This document shows, one piece after another, positions 24,959 through 33,104 of a stretch of DNA of 64,000 nucleotides. Within the stretch, counting starts at the first letter, position 1. Each line of letters opens with the position of its first letter. The stretch comes from Rhodococcus sp. UNC23MFCrub1.1 (GTDB lineage: Bacteria; Actinomycetota; Actinomycetes; Mycobacteriales; Mycobacteriaceae): contig NZ_JMLQ01000007.1 of assembly GCF_000686025.1 (NCBI RefSeq), positions 186,001-250,000 on the forward strand, given 5' to 3'. The notes under the pieces are model-generated. The model did no database searches. It was given only the letters and a program-made list of their open reading frames with translations, and was not told the origin of the DNA. The position numbers and the translations under genes are program-made.

Positions 24959-26197
24959 TCACCGTGGATCGAGCATACCGCCGCTCAGCACCGCCGCAAG
25001 GCTCGATCCCGTGGGATACCGACTGATCCACACCGCCTGGGCTGCGTGGTAGATGTCGGGCTTCCCGCCCCACACACTCGTCGCCACGGCGTTGTGCTCG
25101 TCGAGTTCGTGGTGCCACGATCCGCGCGCTCGGTCGACGTAGCAGTCGGCTACGTGATCCCAGCACGCGCGATAGTCGTTCTCGTACTGCCCTTCTCCGG
25201 TCCACCGCAGCAGGGTCGCGGCGGCGGCGATCGCCTCGCACAGCACCCAGTGCAATCGCTGGGTCACGACGGGCCGGCCCGTCCAGTCGGTCGTGTAGAC
25301 GAAGCCGGGCGTCGACCCTTCCTGCCATCCGTCGGCAGCGGCGCGCCGATACAGCGATCGAGCGACGTCCACGTGGTCGTGGCCGCGCGCGCTGGTGGCC
25401 ACGAGGGAGACCTGCAGCATCAGGCGCGACCACTCGAAACCGTGACCGACCGTCGCACCGTAGGGCTTGAACTGATCGGCCGGACTGTCGGAGTTGTACT
25501 CCAGCAGCGGTTCCCACTCGGTGGTGAAGTGTTCGGGGATGCGCCAGTCGTTGGCCTCGGACCACTCGATGACGCTGTCGCAGATGCGAGCGGCCCGCTC
25601 GCGCCACACCGTGGGGGCGCCGGCGTCCACTGCCGCGAGCATCGCCTCCACCATGTGCATGTTCGCGTTGATCCCGCGATAGTCGTCCAGTTCCGACCAG
25701 TCGGCGTTCCAGGTGTCCACGCACATGCCACTGCGGTCGTCCCAGAACCGGGCATCGACGACGGCGAGTGCCTCGGCGAGCAGTGCAGGTCCGCGAGGGT
25801 GACCCGCCGCGGTGGCCGTCGACGCCGCGAGAACGACGAAGGCGTGCGTGTAGGCCGACTTGGTCGCGTCGTCGGTCGACTCGACCCAGCCGTCGTGTCG
25901 GTCGTCGCGCAGCACCGTCAGGAGTCCGTCGAACAGTCGGTCGGCTCTGCGGCGAGAGCCCGGATGCCCGAGCAGCGCACCGAGGTACTGCACGTGCACC
26001 ATGCGCGCGGTGATCCAGGTGAACACCGGCCGCGTCAGGTCCGGCTCGCCCGTGTCGTCGAGCCACGCCGCGCCTCCCGACGGGTGATCGAGAGTGCGGC
26101 CGAAGTCGAGCAACCGGGCGGATTCGCCGTCGAGCCACGACCTGTGGGACGGAAGCGTCGGCCAGGAGGGACCCGCGGGCATCTCGTTCGAGGACAC
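24959..26197 (-). CDS. AGE-family epimerase/isomerase
   Basis: A 412-aa (alpha/alpha)6-barrel sugar epimerase of the N-acylglucosamine 2-epimerase family, which also contains mannose isomerases and YihS aldose isomerases. Conserved His/Trp/Glu clusters are visible: INANMHMVEAML near residue 180, VGHGFEWSRLMLQ near 250, and RLHWVLCEAIAAAA near 315, positions used for ring opening and proton transfer. The TRPVFTWITARMVHVQYLG start resembles mannose/glucose isomerases of actinobacteria. It is cytoplasmic and the first gene of a two-gene operon. Confidence 0.87.
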   Translation of the reverse strand: MSSNEMPAGPSWPTLPSHRSWLDGESARLLDFGRTLDHPSGGAAWLDDTGEPDLTRPVFTWITARMVHVQYLGALLGHPGSRRRADRLFDGLLTVLRDDRHDGWVESTDDATKSAYTHAFVVLAASTATAAGHPRGPALLAEALAVVDARFWDDRSGMCVDTWNADWSELDDYRGINANMHMVEAMLAAVDAGAPTVWRERAARICDSVIEWSEANDWRIPEHFTTEWEPLLEYNSDSPADQFKPYGATVGHGFEWSRLMLQVSLVATSARGHDHVDVARSLYRRAAADGWQEGSTPGFVYTTDWTGRPVVTQRLHWVLCEAIAAAATLLRWTGEGQYENDYRACWDHVADCYVDRARGSWHHELDEHNAVATSVWGGKPDIYHAAQAVWISRYPTGSSLAAVLSGGMLDPR

Positions 26198-26292
26198 CGC
26201 GTCACCCTACGAGACCGTCGGCGCCTCCCGGCTCGGAACAGCGGCACCGGTGCTGACATGATCGGGTCCCGCATCGAACAGGAGTCCCTCTG

Positions 26293-26718
26293 ATGGCAGC
26301 ACCCACGCGCGTCCACGTCACCCACACGTTCACGTCCGCACCGGATGTCGTGTTCGCAGCCCTGTCGGAGCACGAGAACCTCGGCCCCCTGTTCGGAGCG
26401 AAGATCACGCGTGTTCGTGACGGAGACAGCTCGCGCAACGGTGTCGGCTCCACGCGCGCACTGAAGCTCGGCCCGCTGCCCGCCTTCCACGAGACGACGA
26501 TCGTCTCCGAACCGAACACCCTCATCGAGTACAAGATCACCAAGGGCTCACCGCTGCGCGGACACTGGGGCACCCAGCGCCTGACCCCGACGACCGACGG
26601 CGGCACCGCTCTCGACTACACCATCGGATTCGACGCTCCGGTTCCCGGCCTGGCTCTCGTCGTCGCGAAGGTTCTCACCTCGACCATCTCCGCCAAGATC
26701 GGCAACCTCGTTCCCTGA
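26293..26718 (+). CDS. SRPBCC-family protein
   Basis: A 141-aa single-domain START-like protein. VHVTHTFTSAPDVVFAALSEHENLGPLFG is the typical polyketide-cyclase/SRPBCC opening, and FHETTIVSEPNTLIEYKITKGSP followed by LDYTIGFDAPVPG supplies the curved sheet and C-terminal helix. Likely role: binding of a hydrophobic ligand. It is divergent from the AGE epimerase operon and 6 bp from the convergent lipoprotein gene. Confidence 0.82.
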   Translation: MAAPTRVHVTHTFTSAPDVVFAALSEHENLGPLFGAKITRVRDGDSSRNGVGSTRALKLGPLPAFHETTIVSEPNTLIEYKITKGSPLRGHWGTQRLTPTTDGGTALDYTIGFDAPVPGLALVVAKVLTSTISAKIGNLVP

Positions 26719-26724
26719 CGAGGG

Positions 26725-27399
26725 TCAGAAGGTCTCGTTCCAGTCGCGAGCGAACATGAATGCACCGGCGGTGCCCCAGCAGGTCACGCCGAAGTCGACG
26801 TCGGACGAGCACACCACTCCGGACGTCGAGAGAACCTCGCCGTACTCGAGGACTCGAGGTGCCGGGCTCGTGTAGATGCCCTGCGTGGTGCACAGATGGT
26901 GTGAGCCGGCATCGTCGACACGGACCGCGTACTTGTCGTTCGGCGCATTCGTGCACATCGGGCCGTCGACCGGCTGCACACTCGTCACCGCTTGGCATCC
27001 GACCTGGCCCGCGGGTGAGCCACCGGCCCAGATCCCGCACTGCACGTTTCCGCTGGGCGTCGTGAAGTTCGTCAGGCCAGGGGCGGTCTGGAACAGGGCC
27101 GGGTCGACCGTTCCCGACTCGGGGCTCGGACGCGGCTGATTCCAGGGAAACAGGTCGGACACCTCCTCCGGGGTTCGCCGCGGCGGGGTGGCAGTGGACT
27201 CTCCCGACACCTCCGCACCGGGTGGAGGAGGCGTCGCAGTCTCCACCGCCGGTGTCGTGGTGGTCGGCTCCACCGTCGACGTGGCCACCGTGGTCCCCGC
27301 AGCCGGCGCATCCGTCGCGGAATCCCCGCCGGAACACCCCACCAGAGCCGACGCACACAGTGCAGCGATCGGAGCGACGAACGTCCGCATCGCCGTCAT
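26725..27399 (-). CDS. Lipoprotein of unknown function
   Basis: A 224-aa exported lipoprotein. The signal ends in a lipobox LVGC (ALCASALVGCSGGD), followed by a Thr/Pro-rich linker to about residue 85. The folded C-terminal part contains six cysteines spaced as possible disulfides (VQCGIWAG, VGCQAV, PMCTNA, HHLCTTQG, VVCSSD, VTCWGT). This resembles secreted actinobacterial domains with several disulfides, but no family name is assigned. The ATG overlaps the stop of the upstream secreted-protein gene (ATGA), so they are co-expressed. Confidence 0.75.
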   Translation of the reverse strand: MTAMRTFVAPIAALCASALVGCSGGDSATDAPAAGTTVATSTVEPTTTTPAVETATPPPPGAEVSGESTATPPRRTPEEVSDLFPWNQPRPSPESGTVDPALFQTAPGLTNFTTPSGNVQCGIWAGGSPAGQVGCQAVTSVQPVDGPMCTNAPNDKYAVRVDDAGSHHLCTTQGIYTSPAPRVLEYGEVLSTSGVVCSSDVDFGVTCWGTAGAFMFARDWNETF

Positions 27400-27872
27400 C
27401 GGGCCGGCACCTCGAAAGTGGGGCTCGGCGTGTGCGGGGTGTTCGTCCTGAACGTGACGGTGACCGGGCCTGCACCCGTGTCGATGTCGAGATAGGGGTT
27501 GGTCACGTTGGGGCCCTGGAAACGCCAGCTCGCCACTCGGTGTTCGGCGGTACCGCTGGCGCCGGTGTCGTGATTGTGCCAGTCCGCGTACATGGTCACG
27601 TAGCACTCGTAGTCGGCCAGCCCCACCCACGCGGGGCTGTACAGATGGGTCGTGAAGTCAGCGTGAATCTCGTCAGGGGTGTAGCCGCTGGTCACTCTGA
27701 CATCGACCGTTCCGGCGAGGCACTGGGGAACCTCGGCGAGAGTGTGGATGCGCTGCTCCGGTGAGAAGTACATCGGTTGCGCACCGGCGTTCACGGTGCC
27801 ACCCACCGTGACGACTGCCGTCAGGGCGCCGGTGACGACGACGGCGCGAGTGCTGATCGGGCGCTTCTTCAT
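27396..27872 (-). CDS. Secreted protein of unknown function
   Basis: A 158-aa protein with an N-terminal Sec signal (MKKRPISTRAVVVTGALTAV, cleavage likely near AGAQP). The mature domain is beta-rich with two cysteines and many aromatic and His residues (WHNHDTGASGTAEHRVASW). No family is recognised. It is first in an operon with the downstream lipoprotein and divergent from a membrane-protein/regulator pair across a 74-bp region that contains two clear dyads. Confidence 0.72.
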   Translation of the reverse strand: MKKRPISTRAVVVTGALTAVVTVGGTVNAGAQPMYFSPEQRIHTLAEVPQCLAGTVDVRVTSGYTPDEIHADFTTHLYSPAWVGLADYECYVTMYADWHNHDTGASGTAEHRVASWRFQGPNVTNPYLDIDTGAGPVTVTFRTNTPHTPSPTFEVPAR

Positions 27873-27908
27873 GACCCTCCTCGAGTGGACTGCACGACCC
27901 GCCGAACG

Positions 27909-27953
27909 TAACACTTTCCGGCGCGGAAAGTGTTAATGTTTCCGTCATGGAAA
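27909..27953. promoter_or_regulatory. Two tandem TTTCC-n5-GGAAA operators
   Basis: Site 1: TAACACTTTCCG (27909-27920), GCG, CGGAAAGTGTTA (27924-27935), a perfect 12-bp-arm dyad. Site 2: TTTCC (27939-27943), five bases, GGAAA (27949-27953), spanning the ATG at 27947. Both share TTTCC-n5-GGAAA and their centres are 24 bp apart. A TAATGT hexamer at 27934-27939 sits about 7 nt before the ATG, suggesting a leaderless message. The encoded winged-helix protein (28438-28827) is the likely ligand, giving autoregulation. Confidence 0.65.
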
Positions 27954-28441
27954 GCCATCGGTCGCCGGACGATGCTCGCGCCCTGCTGAGTGAGATCCAT
28001 GCCGACCGAGTTGTTCTCGCCGACCGTCTCGTGGCGCCGACATGGTTCTATCCGACCTTCGCGGCACTGACCGCCCTGTACGTCGGTACACCGTCGCTGC
28101 CCGACGGCCACGTGCGTTCGGTGTCGACGTCCGTTCTGGTCGCGGCCGCGATCGTGACGACGGTGCTCTATCCCCGCCTGACGGGGGTACGCCCGTCAGG
28201 CGTGGGTGCCGTCGGGTGGTCTGTTCTCGGTGGGCTCCTGGTGACCGTGCTCGGATCGTTGAGTGTCTCCTACGGTCTGGTGGCATCTCTGTCCGCGTGG
28301 TGGGTCCTCGTGCCACAGGCGCTGTGTTTCGTGCTCGTGCTGTTCGGCGGCCGCCTGTTCGACCGCGAGTATCGCCGCCATCTGTACGCAGACGACGTCC
28401 GACGCCCGTCCGGCCGGGCGCACTCCGGACCACGGTCGTGA
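27947..28441 (+). CDS. Hypothetical membrane protein
   Basis: A 164-aa protein with four hydrophobic segments (residues about 33-49, 61-77, 86-108 and 114-132), arranged as two hairpins, and a charged C-terminus. No family is assigned. It overlaps the winged-helix regulator by GTGA. Small membrane proteins paired in this way with a DUF-type winged-helix regulator are common in actinobacteria; a sensing or accessory role is inference. Confidence 0.72.
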   Translation: MESHRSPDDARALLSEIHADRVVLADRLVAPTWFYPTFAALTALYVGTPSLPDGHVRSVSTSVLVAAAIVTTVLYPRLTGVRPSGVGAVGWSVLGGLLVTVLGSLSVSYGLVASLSAWWVLVPQALCFVLVLFGGRLFDREYRRHLYADDVRRPSGRAHSGPRS

Positions 28442-28827
28442 CCGAGGATCGCGGCCCCGAACCACGATTCGATGCCGTCATCCACGCACCGGTCCGGCTG
28501 CGCATCTGCGGGCTTCTACGCCGAGTCGACGAGATCGATTTCGCCATCATCCGCGACACCCTCGAGATCAGCGATGCGTCTCTGTCCAAACATCTCCGAG
28601 CTCTGTCGGACGCGGGCTACCTGTCGACGAAGAAGACGACGTCACTCTCCCGCGGCGACTCGCGACTGGTGACGTGGGTCGAGCTGACCCGGGTCGGTCG
28701 CGATGCGTTCGACTCTCACATCGCAGAACTCGGACTCATCGCGCACGGTCGCCCGGAACAGTCGACGGCTCGGCAACCACTGTCGACGAGACTTCCCCAC
28801 TTCGGACCGACACCCGAATTCGGCTGA
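28438..28827 (+). CDS. Winged-helix transcriptional regulator
   Basis: A 129-aa DNA-binding protein. FDAVIHAPVRLRICGLLRR is the start of a winged helix, ISDASLSKHLRALSDAGYLSTKK gives the recognition helix, and a beta wing follows (RLVTWVELTRVGRDAFDSH). This fits the ArsR/MarR-like transcriptional-regulator domain that contains no metal site. The C-terminal 20 residues are disordered. It is coupled to the membrane protein by a GTGA overlap, and the dyads upstream of that gene are probably its operators. Confidence 0.85.
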   Translation: MTEDRGPEPRFDAVIHAPVRLRICGLLRRVDEIDFAIIRDTLEISDASLSKHLRALSDAGYLSTKKTTSLSRGDSRLVTWVELTRVGRDAFDSHIAELGLIAHGRPEQSTARQPLSTRLPHFGPTPEFG

Positions 28828-29098
28828 CGACCGCACGGCGCCGTCGCCTGATCCACGTCGTATCCACGTTGTTCACGCCGACGTCGACTCACCCGCCGTT
28901 CGAGTTCACCGGGGCTCGATATCAATGACCCGTCACCGTCGAACAGCGCAGCGGCACAGGCAGAATTCGGGTCGCATCCTGTGCGCGGGGAGACCGGTGA
29001 CGCAACGATCCGAGCGCCCGCCGACACGGGCACCCTGCTCGGCTCGGACTCGCTCGCGCACGATTGACGTGAGGGCGACGACGGAGCACAGTGCGCGC

Positions 29099-29668
29099 AT
29101 GACACTGCCGCGCGAGACCGCCGACCGTCACCGCGCCGTCGCCGCGACCTTCACCACGCTCGTCGAGTCCACGTCGGCCTGGGATGCCCCGGCGCCCGTG
29201 GACGGCTGGACCGCACGGGATGTGGTGGCGCACCTCGTCGACTGGTTCCCGGCGTTTCTGGCGACGGCCACCGGGCTGGAACTCGATCGTGGGCGCTCAC
29301 CACTCGAGGACCCGGTCGATGCCTGGCGTGTCCACAGCGACGCCGTGCAGAGAGTGCTGGACGGGCCGGACGCCGCGACCCCGTTCCACCATCCGATGAT
29401 CGGCGAGATGCCACTTCCCGCGGCGGTCGGCCAGTTCTACGTACCCGACGTCTTCATGCACTCGTGGGACCTCGCCGCGGCCGGCGGGCAGGACCTCTCA
29501 CTCGACGCCGACTACTGCGCCGAACTGGTCGACGGCATGCGGCCGATCGAGGAGCTCATGCGGTCGTCCGGCCAGTACGGGCCGGCTGTCGCCATACCCG
29601 ACGACGCCGACGATCAGACGAGGCTTCTCGGATTCATCGGGCGCGATCCGCACGTCCTCGGGCGCTGA
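29099..29668 (+). CDS. TIGR03086-type / maleylpyruvate-isomerase N-terminal family protein
   Basis: A 189-aa DinB-like four-helix protein. WTARDVVAHLVDWFPAFL near residue 40 carries the first metal-binding His of the mycothiol-dependent/DinB superfamily, and VPDVFMHSWDLAAAGGQ near 118 carries the HxWD motif. Members bind a divalent metal; some act with mycothiol. The role here is unknown. The ATG at 29099 fits the family start. The 271 bp upstream hold no ORF; a TTGACG hexamer at 29064-29069 is the only promoter-like element noticed. Confidence 0.82.
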   Translation: MTLPRETADRHRAVAATFTTLVESTSAWDAPAPVDGWTARDVVAHLVDWFPAFLATATGLELDRGRSPLEDPVDAWRVHSDAVQRVLDGPDAATPFHHPMIGEMPLPAAVGQFYVPDVFMHSWDLAAAGGQDLSLDADYCAELVDGMRPIEELMRSSGQYGPAVAIPDDADDQTRLLGFIGRDPHVLGR

Positions 29669-29849
29669 AGCGCCGCGTCAGTCCTGCACTTCGTCTCGCT
29701 CGTGCTGCGCTCTCTGCTCGAGCTCGGCGTGCCCGCGGACAGAACCGTCCACACGTCCCCGTTCTCACTCCGCGATAACGACTCTGGACGCCCGGGACCG
29801 TGCAGGTGTGATCTGGATGAGAATCATTCACCGAGTCACGGAGGTCTCC

Positions 29850-30635
29850 ATGAGCCAGAACCCACGCGTCGCCGTCGTCACCGGAGCAGCCCGAGGAATC
29901 GGTAAGAGCATCGCCGAACGCCTGGGCCGAGACGGTCTTCACGTCGTCGTCGCCGACCTGCCTGGTTCGAAGGACGGTGTCGACGAGACCGTCGAGACGA
30001 TCGTCGGTGCCGGCGGTGTGGCCACGGGCGCCGCGGTCGACGTCGTGGACGAATCCTCGGTCGAATCGTTGGTGCGTACCGCGGTGGACGCAGGCGGGCG
30101 CCTCGACGTCTTCGTCGCGAATGCCGGAATCGCCCAGGTCGAAGAGCTGCTGAAGTACGACAGCGCCGACTTCGACAAGATCTTCGACGTCAACGTCAAA
30201 GGCGTCTTCAATTCCTACCGAGCCGCGGCCAACCAGTTCATCGCGCAGGGAGGCGGCGGCAAGATCATCGGCGCGGCCTCGATCGTCGCGTTCCGACCCT
30301 TCGCACTTCTCGGCCCCTACTCGGCGACGAAGTGGGCCGTACGCGGTCTCACCCAGGCCGCGGCCATGGAGTGGGCCGAACACGGCATCACCGTCAATGC
30401 CTACGGCCCCGGCATCGTCGGCACGGCGATGTGGGATCTCATCGACGAGAAGCTCGCCGCGAAGCACGGCCAGCAGAAGGGCGAGGCGCTCGCCGAGAAC
30501 GCCCAGTCGATCCTGCTGGGCCGAGTATCGGTGCCCGACGATGTGGCGAAGCTCGTGAGCTTCATGGCATCTCCGGATTCCGACTACGTCACGGGTCAGA
30601 CGATGCTCGTGGACGGTGGCATCCAGTTCTCCTGA
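29850..30635 (+). CDS. SDR oxidoreductase, acetoin/diacetyl reductase-like
   Basis: A 261-aa classical SDR. VVTGAARGIGKSIAERL (NAD motif), VANAGIAQVEEL, the Ser in IIGAASIVAF and the active-site GPYSATKWAVRGLTQAAA are in order. The GGKIIGAASIVAFRPFALLGPYSATKWAVRGLTQ-type region and the YGPGIVGTAMWDLID segment are those of (S)-acetoin-forming diacetyl reductase / 2,3-butanediol dehydrogenases. The ATG at 29850 follows CACGGAGGTCTCC. It ends 11 bp from the convergent IclR gene. Exact specificity is uncertain. Confidence 0.83.
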   Translation: MSQNPRVAVVTGAARGIGKSIAERLGRDGLHVVVADLPGSKDGVDETVETIVGAGGVATGAAVDVVDESSVESLVRTAVDAGGRLDVFVANAGIAQVEELLKYDSADFDKIFDVNVKGVFNSYRAAANQFIAQGGGGKIIGAASIVAFRPFALLGPYSATKWAVRGLTQAAAMEWAEHGITVNAYGPGIVGTAMWDLIDEKLAAKHGQQKGEALAENAQSILLGRVSVPDDVAKLVSFMASPDSDYVTGQTMLVDGGIQFS

Positions 30636-30646
30636 CGCGGACGAGG

Positions 30647-31474
30647 TCAGCCGGTGCGCAACCACCGGCTGATCTCGTTCGCCGCGGACCGCAACGCGTG
30701 CTCCACCTCGGCCGCCCGTCGACGGTCCACTTCCCGATCGGGGGTGCTGATGGCCACGGCTCCCATGACCGCACCCGACGCATCATGGACAGCCACTGCA
30801 GCGCACGCTTTCGTCGGAACGAATTCCTCACGCTCCCATGCCACCCCACGACGGGACACCTCGGCGAGGTGGTGTTCCAGTTCGTCGCGGTCGGTGATGG
30901 TCGTGGACGTGAGCCGTTCGGTGCCATGGGTGTCGAGGTACTCGGCTGCGTCCTCGCGGGACATCGCAGCGAGCAGGATCTTGCCGAAGGCAGTCGCGTG
31001 CCCGGCCTCGTGGAAACCGAAGTTCAGCGGCGTGATGCGGGGGTGGGTGGCGCAGTCGGCGACATGCGCCACCACAACGTCGGACCCGCGGTAGACGGCG
31101 AAGTAGCTTGCCGTCCCCAGTGTCTCGTGCAGCTTCGAGATACGCTGCCGCACCGGCACAGGCACGCCGACCTGGCGATGCAGGCTGACACCGAGACGAG
31201 CCAACTTGTATCCCAGCTCGAACCGCTGTCGCGCTCGGAGATGAACGAGGTAGTCGCAACCGACGAGTACCTGCAGCAGACGGTAGGTCGTGGGCAGCGG
31301 GAAGCCCAGCACCTCGGAGACCTCCTTGGCGGTGGCGCCGCCGCGATCGGCCACCACCTCGAGCACGGCGAGGGTCTTCTCCACCGTGGCGACTCCGCCG
31401 GCTCCGGCGCGCCGCAACCGCGTCGGGACGTCGGGGGTCGGGGGATCACGGGGAATTCGATCGTCGTCGAGCAC
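30647..31474 (-). CDS. IclR-family transcriptional regulator
   Basis: A 275-aa regulator. The N-terminal winged helix (VATVEKTLAVLEVVADRGGATAKEVS, then FPLPTTYRLLQVLV, residues about 25-75) is followed by the IclR effector domain (about 95-270), with HPRITPLNFGFHEAGHATAFGKILLAA and the late ACAAVAVHDASGAVMGAVAIS. The GTG at 31474 was chosen because the upstream in-frame sequence is not IclR-like. It converges on the SDR gene; no catabolic target is adjacent on its own strand. Confidence 0.88.
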   Translation of the reverse strand: MLDDDRIPRDPPTPDVPTRLRRAGAGGVATVEKTLAVLEVVADRGGATAKEVSEVLGFPLPTTYRLLQVLVGCDYLVHLRARQRFELGYKLARLGVSLHRQVGVPVPVRQRISKLHETLGTASYFAVYRGSDVVVAHVADCATHPRITPLNFGFHEAGHATAFGKILLAAMSREDAAEYLDTHGTERLTSTTITDRDELEHHLAEVSRRGVAWEREEFVPTKACAAVAVHDASGAVMGAVAISTPDREVDRRRAAEVEHALRSAANEISRWLRTG

Positions 31475-31535
31475 ACCCCCATCGTCTCTCAGCACCGCCG
31501 CAGGGGCGGAAGATCGAGCCCACGGGTTTCGTCGA

Positions 31536-31709
31536 TCACAGAACTCGACGGGCGCGACGGTCCAACTCGCGGCGCACCCGGGTGCACTCGTTGGAGACCG
31601 ACACGACGTCGTCCGGTGGCGCGTCGCGGGCAATGGCGGAACGGCGGTCCGTCACCAGCCGCTCGTACCGTTCCTGCAACAGATCGGTGGACATCTCCGC
31701 ATAGTTCAT
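31536..31709 (-). CDS. Small hypothetical protein, 57 aa
   Basis: An ATG at 31709 opens a 57-codon frame ending at TGA 31536. The product starts MNYAEMSTDLLQERYERLV and ends RRELDRRARRVL. It is highly charged and predicted to be one long helix or coiled coil. Third codon positions are strongly GC-rich, which a chance frame would not guarantee. It lies 61 bp upstream of, and on the same strand as, the IclR gene but in another frame. No family is recognised. Confidence 0.5.
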   Translation of the reverse strand: MNYAEMSTDLLQERYERLVTDRRSAIARDAPPDDVVSVSNECTRVRRELDRRARRVL

Positions 31710-31875
31710 CGCCCGACTCAGCTCTGACCGAGAGGGTGACCCGGCAGGTCACACCACACTCTCGATCTCCACGATCAGGATCCATCACCGGAGGTCGACT
31801 CGGGCATGAATGGCAGATCCCCCACGGACGGTCCATTGACCCGTTCCATTGTGGCGCCACCCTCTCGCGACGCGG

Positions 31876-31921
31876 TTGACGTGGAGACCGGCCGCGCCTA
31901 ATTTGGGTGAACCTTCACCCA
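31876..31921 (+). promoter_or_regulatory. Promoter with overlapping MarR operator
   Basis: TTGACG (31876-31881) and TAATTT (31899-31904) are 17 nt apart. Immediately downstream lies TGGGTGAA-CC-TTCACCCA (31904-31921), a perfect dyad with 8-bp arms covering the predicted transcription start. The first gene begins at 31942. The MarR-type protein encoded by the second gene (32354) is the likely ligand. Confidence 0.62.
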
Positions 31922-31941
31922 TATGGAACGGGAGCCCAGCG

Positions 31942-32298
31942 ATGGCAGAGTCGATCGGGCAGCTGATGCACGCCAACCTCCTGCAGGTCTTCGGCGAACG
32001 GGACCCCGCAGCGAGGCGGGCCGCCATCGCGCGGACGTACACGGAGGACGTCGTCTTCTCCGATGCCGAGGCTCGGGTGCAGGGCCACGACGCACTCGAT
32101 GCCAAGGTGCAGGCGATCCTCGACGACGCACCGGGATTCGTGTTCACCGCGGACGGCAGCGTTCACCTCATGCAGGACGCCGGCTACCTGGCGTGGGCAC
32201 TCGGGCCCGAGGGCTCCGATCCCGTCGTCCGCGGAGCCGATGTCGGCATCGTTCGCGACGGCCTCCTGGCACAGGTCTACACCGTCATCCTCACCTGA
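31942..32298 (+). CDS. SnoaL/NTF2-like protein
   Basis: A 118-aa cone-shaped alpha+beta-barrel protein of the SnoaL-like/NTF2 superfamily: an N-terminal helix (LLQVFGERDPAARRAAIARTY), a TEDVVFSDAEARVQGHDAL turn, and closing beta strands up to VYTVILT. Family members are isomerases, hydratases or ligand-binding proteins. It is controlled by the promoter/operator just upstream and followed by a MarR gene 55 bp downstream. Confidence 0.78.
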   Translation: MAESIGQLMHANLLQVFGERDPAARRAAIARTYTEDVVFSDAEARVQGHDALDAKVQAILDDAPGFVFTADGSVHLMQDAGYLAWALGPEGSDPVVRGADVGIVRDGLLAQVYTVILT

Positions 32299-32353
32299 GG
32301 TCGGTGGCCGCCTCGATGCGGGCCGTCCGTCGTCGGCCGGGTACAACAGGACG

Positions 32354-32866
32354 ATGACCGAGTACGACGTGGCATCCGAGTCTCCTTACGCCTTTCTCGG
32401 CGAGGAGGAGACACGGGCCTGGTACGCCTACATGAAGGTGCACCTGCGGATGCGCTACGAGATGGATCACCAGCTGCGCGGCGATCACGGCATCTCCCTG
32501 GCCGACTACGACGTACTGGTGGCGCTGGTCAGCGATCCCGAGCGCACGCTCTCGGTGTCCGACCTCGCCACCCGCATCGGCTCCGAGCGCAGCAGGGTCT
32601 CGCATCAGCTCCGCAGCCTGAGCGCACGGGGACTCGTGACCCTGGCGACCGACCCCGACGACCGTCGAGTGACCCGAGTTGCACTGTCCGACAGAGGTGA
32701 CGACACCCTCGCCGACGTCTCGCCGCGACACATCGACTTCGTGCGGTCCGTCTTCTTCGATGCCCTCACTCCCCCTCAGGTGCAGGAGATGTCGACGATG
32801 TTCGAGGGCATCTACGACCAGTTGATCCGACACGGGACACTGCCCCGGCCTGTCGACCGTCCGTGA
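32354..32866 (+). CDS. MarR-family transcriptional regulator
   Basis: A 170-aa regulator with the MarR winged helix at residues about 45-115: ISLADYDVLVALVSD, LSVSDLATRIGSERSRVSHQLRSLSARGLV and the wing DPDDRRVTRVALSDRG. The ATG at 32354 fits the family. It is probably autoregulated with the SnoaL-like gene through the dyad at 31904-31921. The effector is unknown. Confidence 0.88.
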   Translation: MTEYDVASESPYAFLGEEETRAWYAYMKVHLRMRYEMDHQLRGDHGISLADYDVLVALVSDPERTLSVSDLATRIGSERSRVSHQLRSLSARGLVTLATDPDDRRVTRVALSDRGDDTLADVSPRHIDFVRSVFFDALTPPQVQEMSTMFEGIYDQLIRHGTLPRPVDRP

Positions 32867-33104
32867 GTCACCCGACGCCGATCAGTCGGAGTCGGACGGG
32901 AACCCGGGAGAGCAACGACACATCCGATCTCACGGCGCTTCTCACGGGTTACCGACCCTCGAACACTCCCTGACACCGAGACTGGCGCGATTCACGAACT
33001 CCTGGTCGCCCGCTGCTCAGGAAACGGACCGCACGGCGCACGACGCGAGATACGCGGTGTCCGTTCATGCGAGCGTCGGGGCCCGCATGATGCAGAATCA
33101 GCCC

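Noticed and set aside
24480..26138. A 552-codon minus-strand frame across the AGE epimerase gene
   Set aside because: Arg/Gly-rich translation with no domain; it is an alternative frame of the real epimerase gene and its downstream neighbour.
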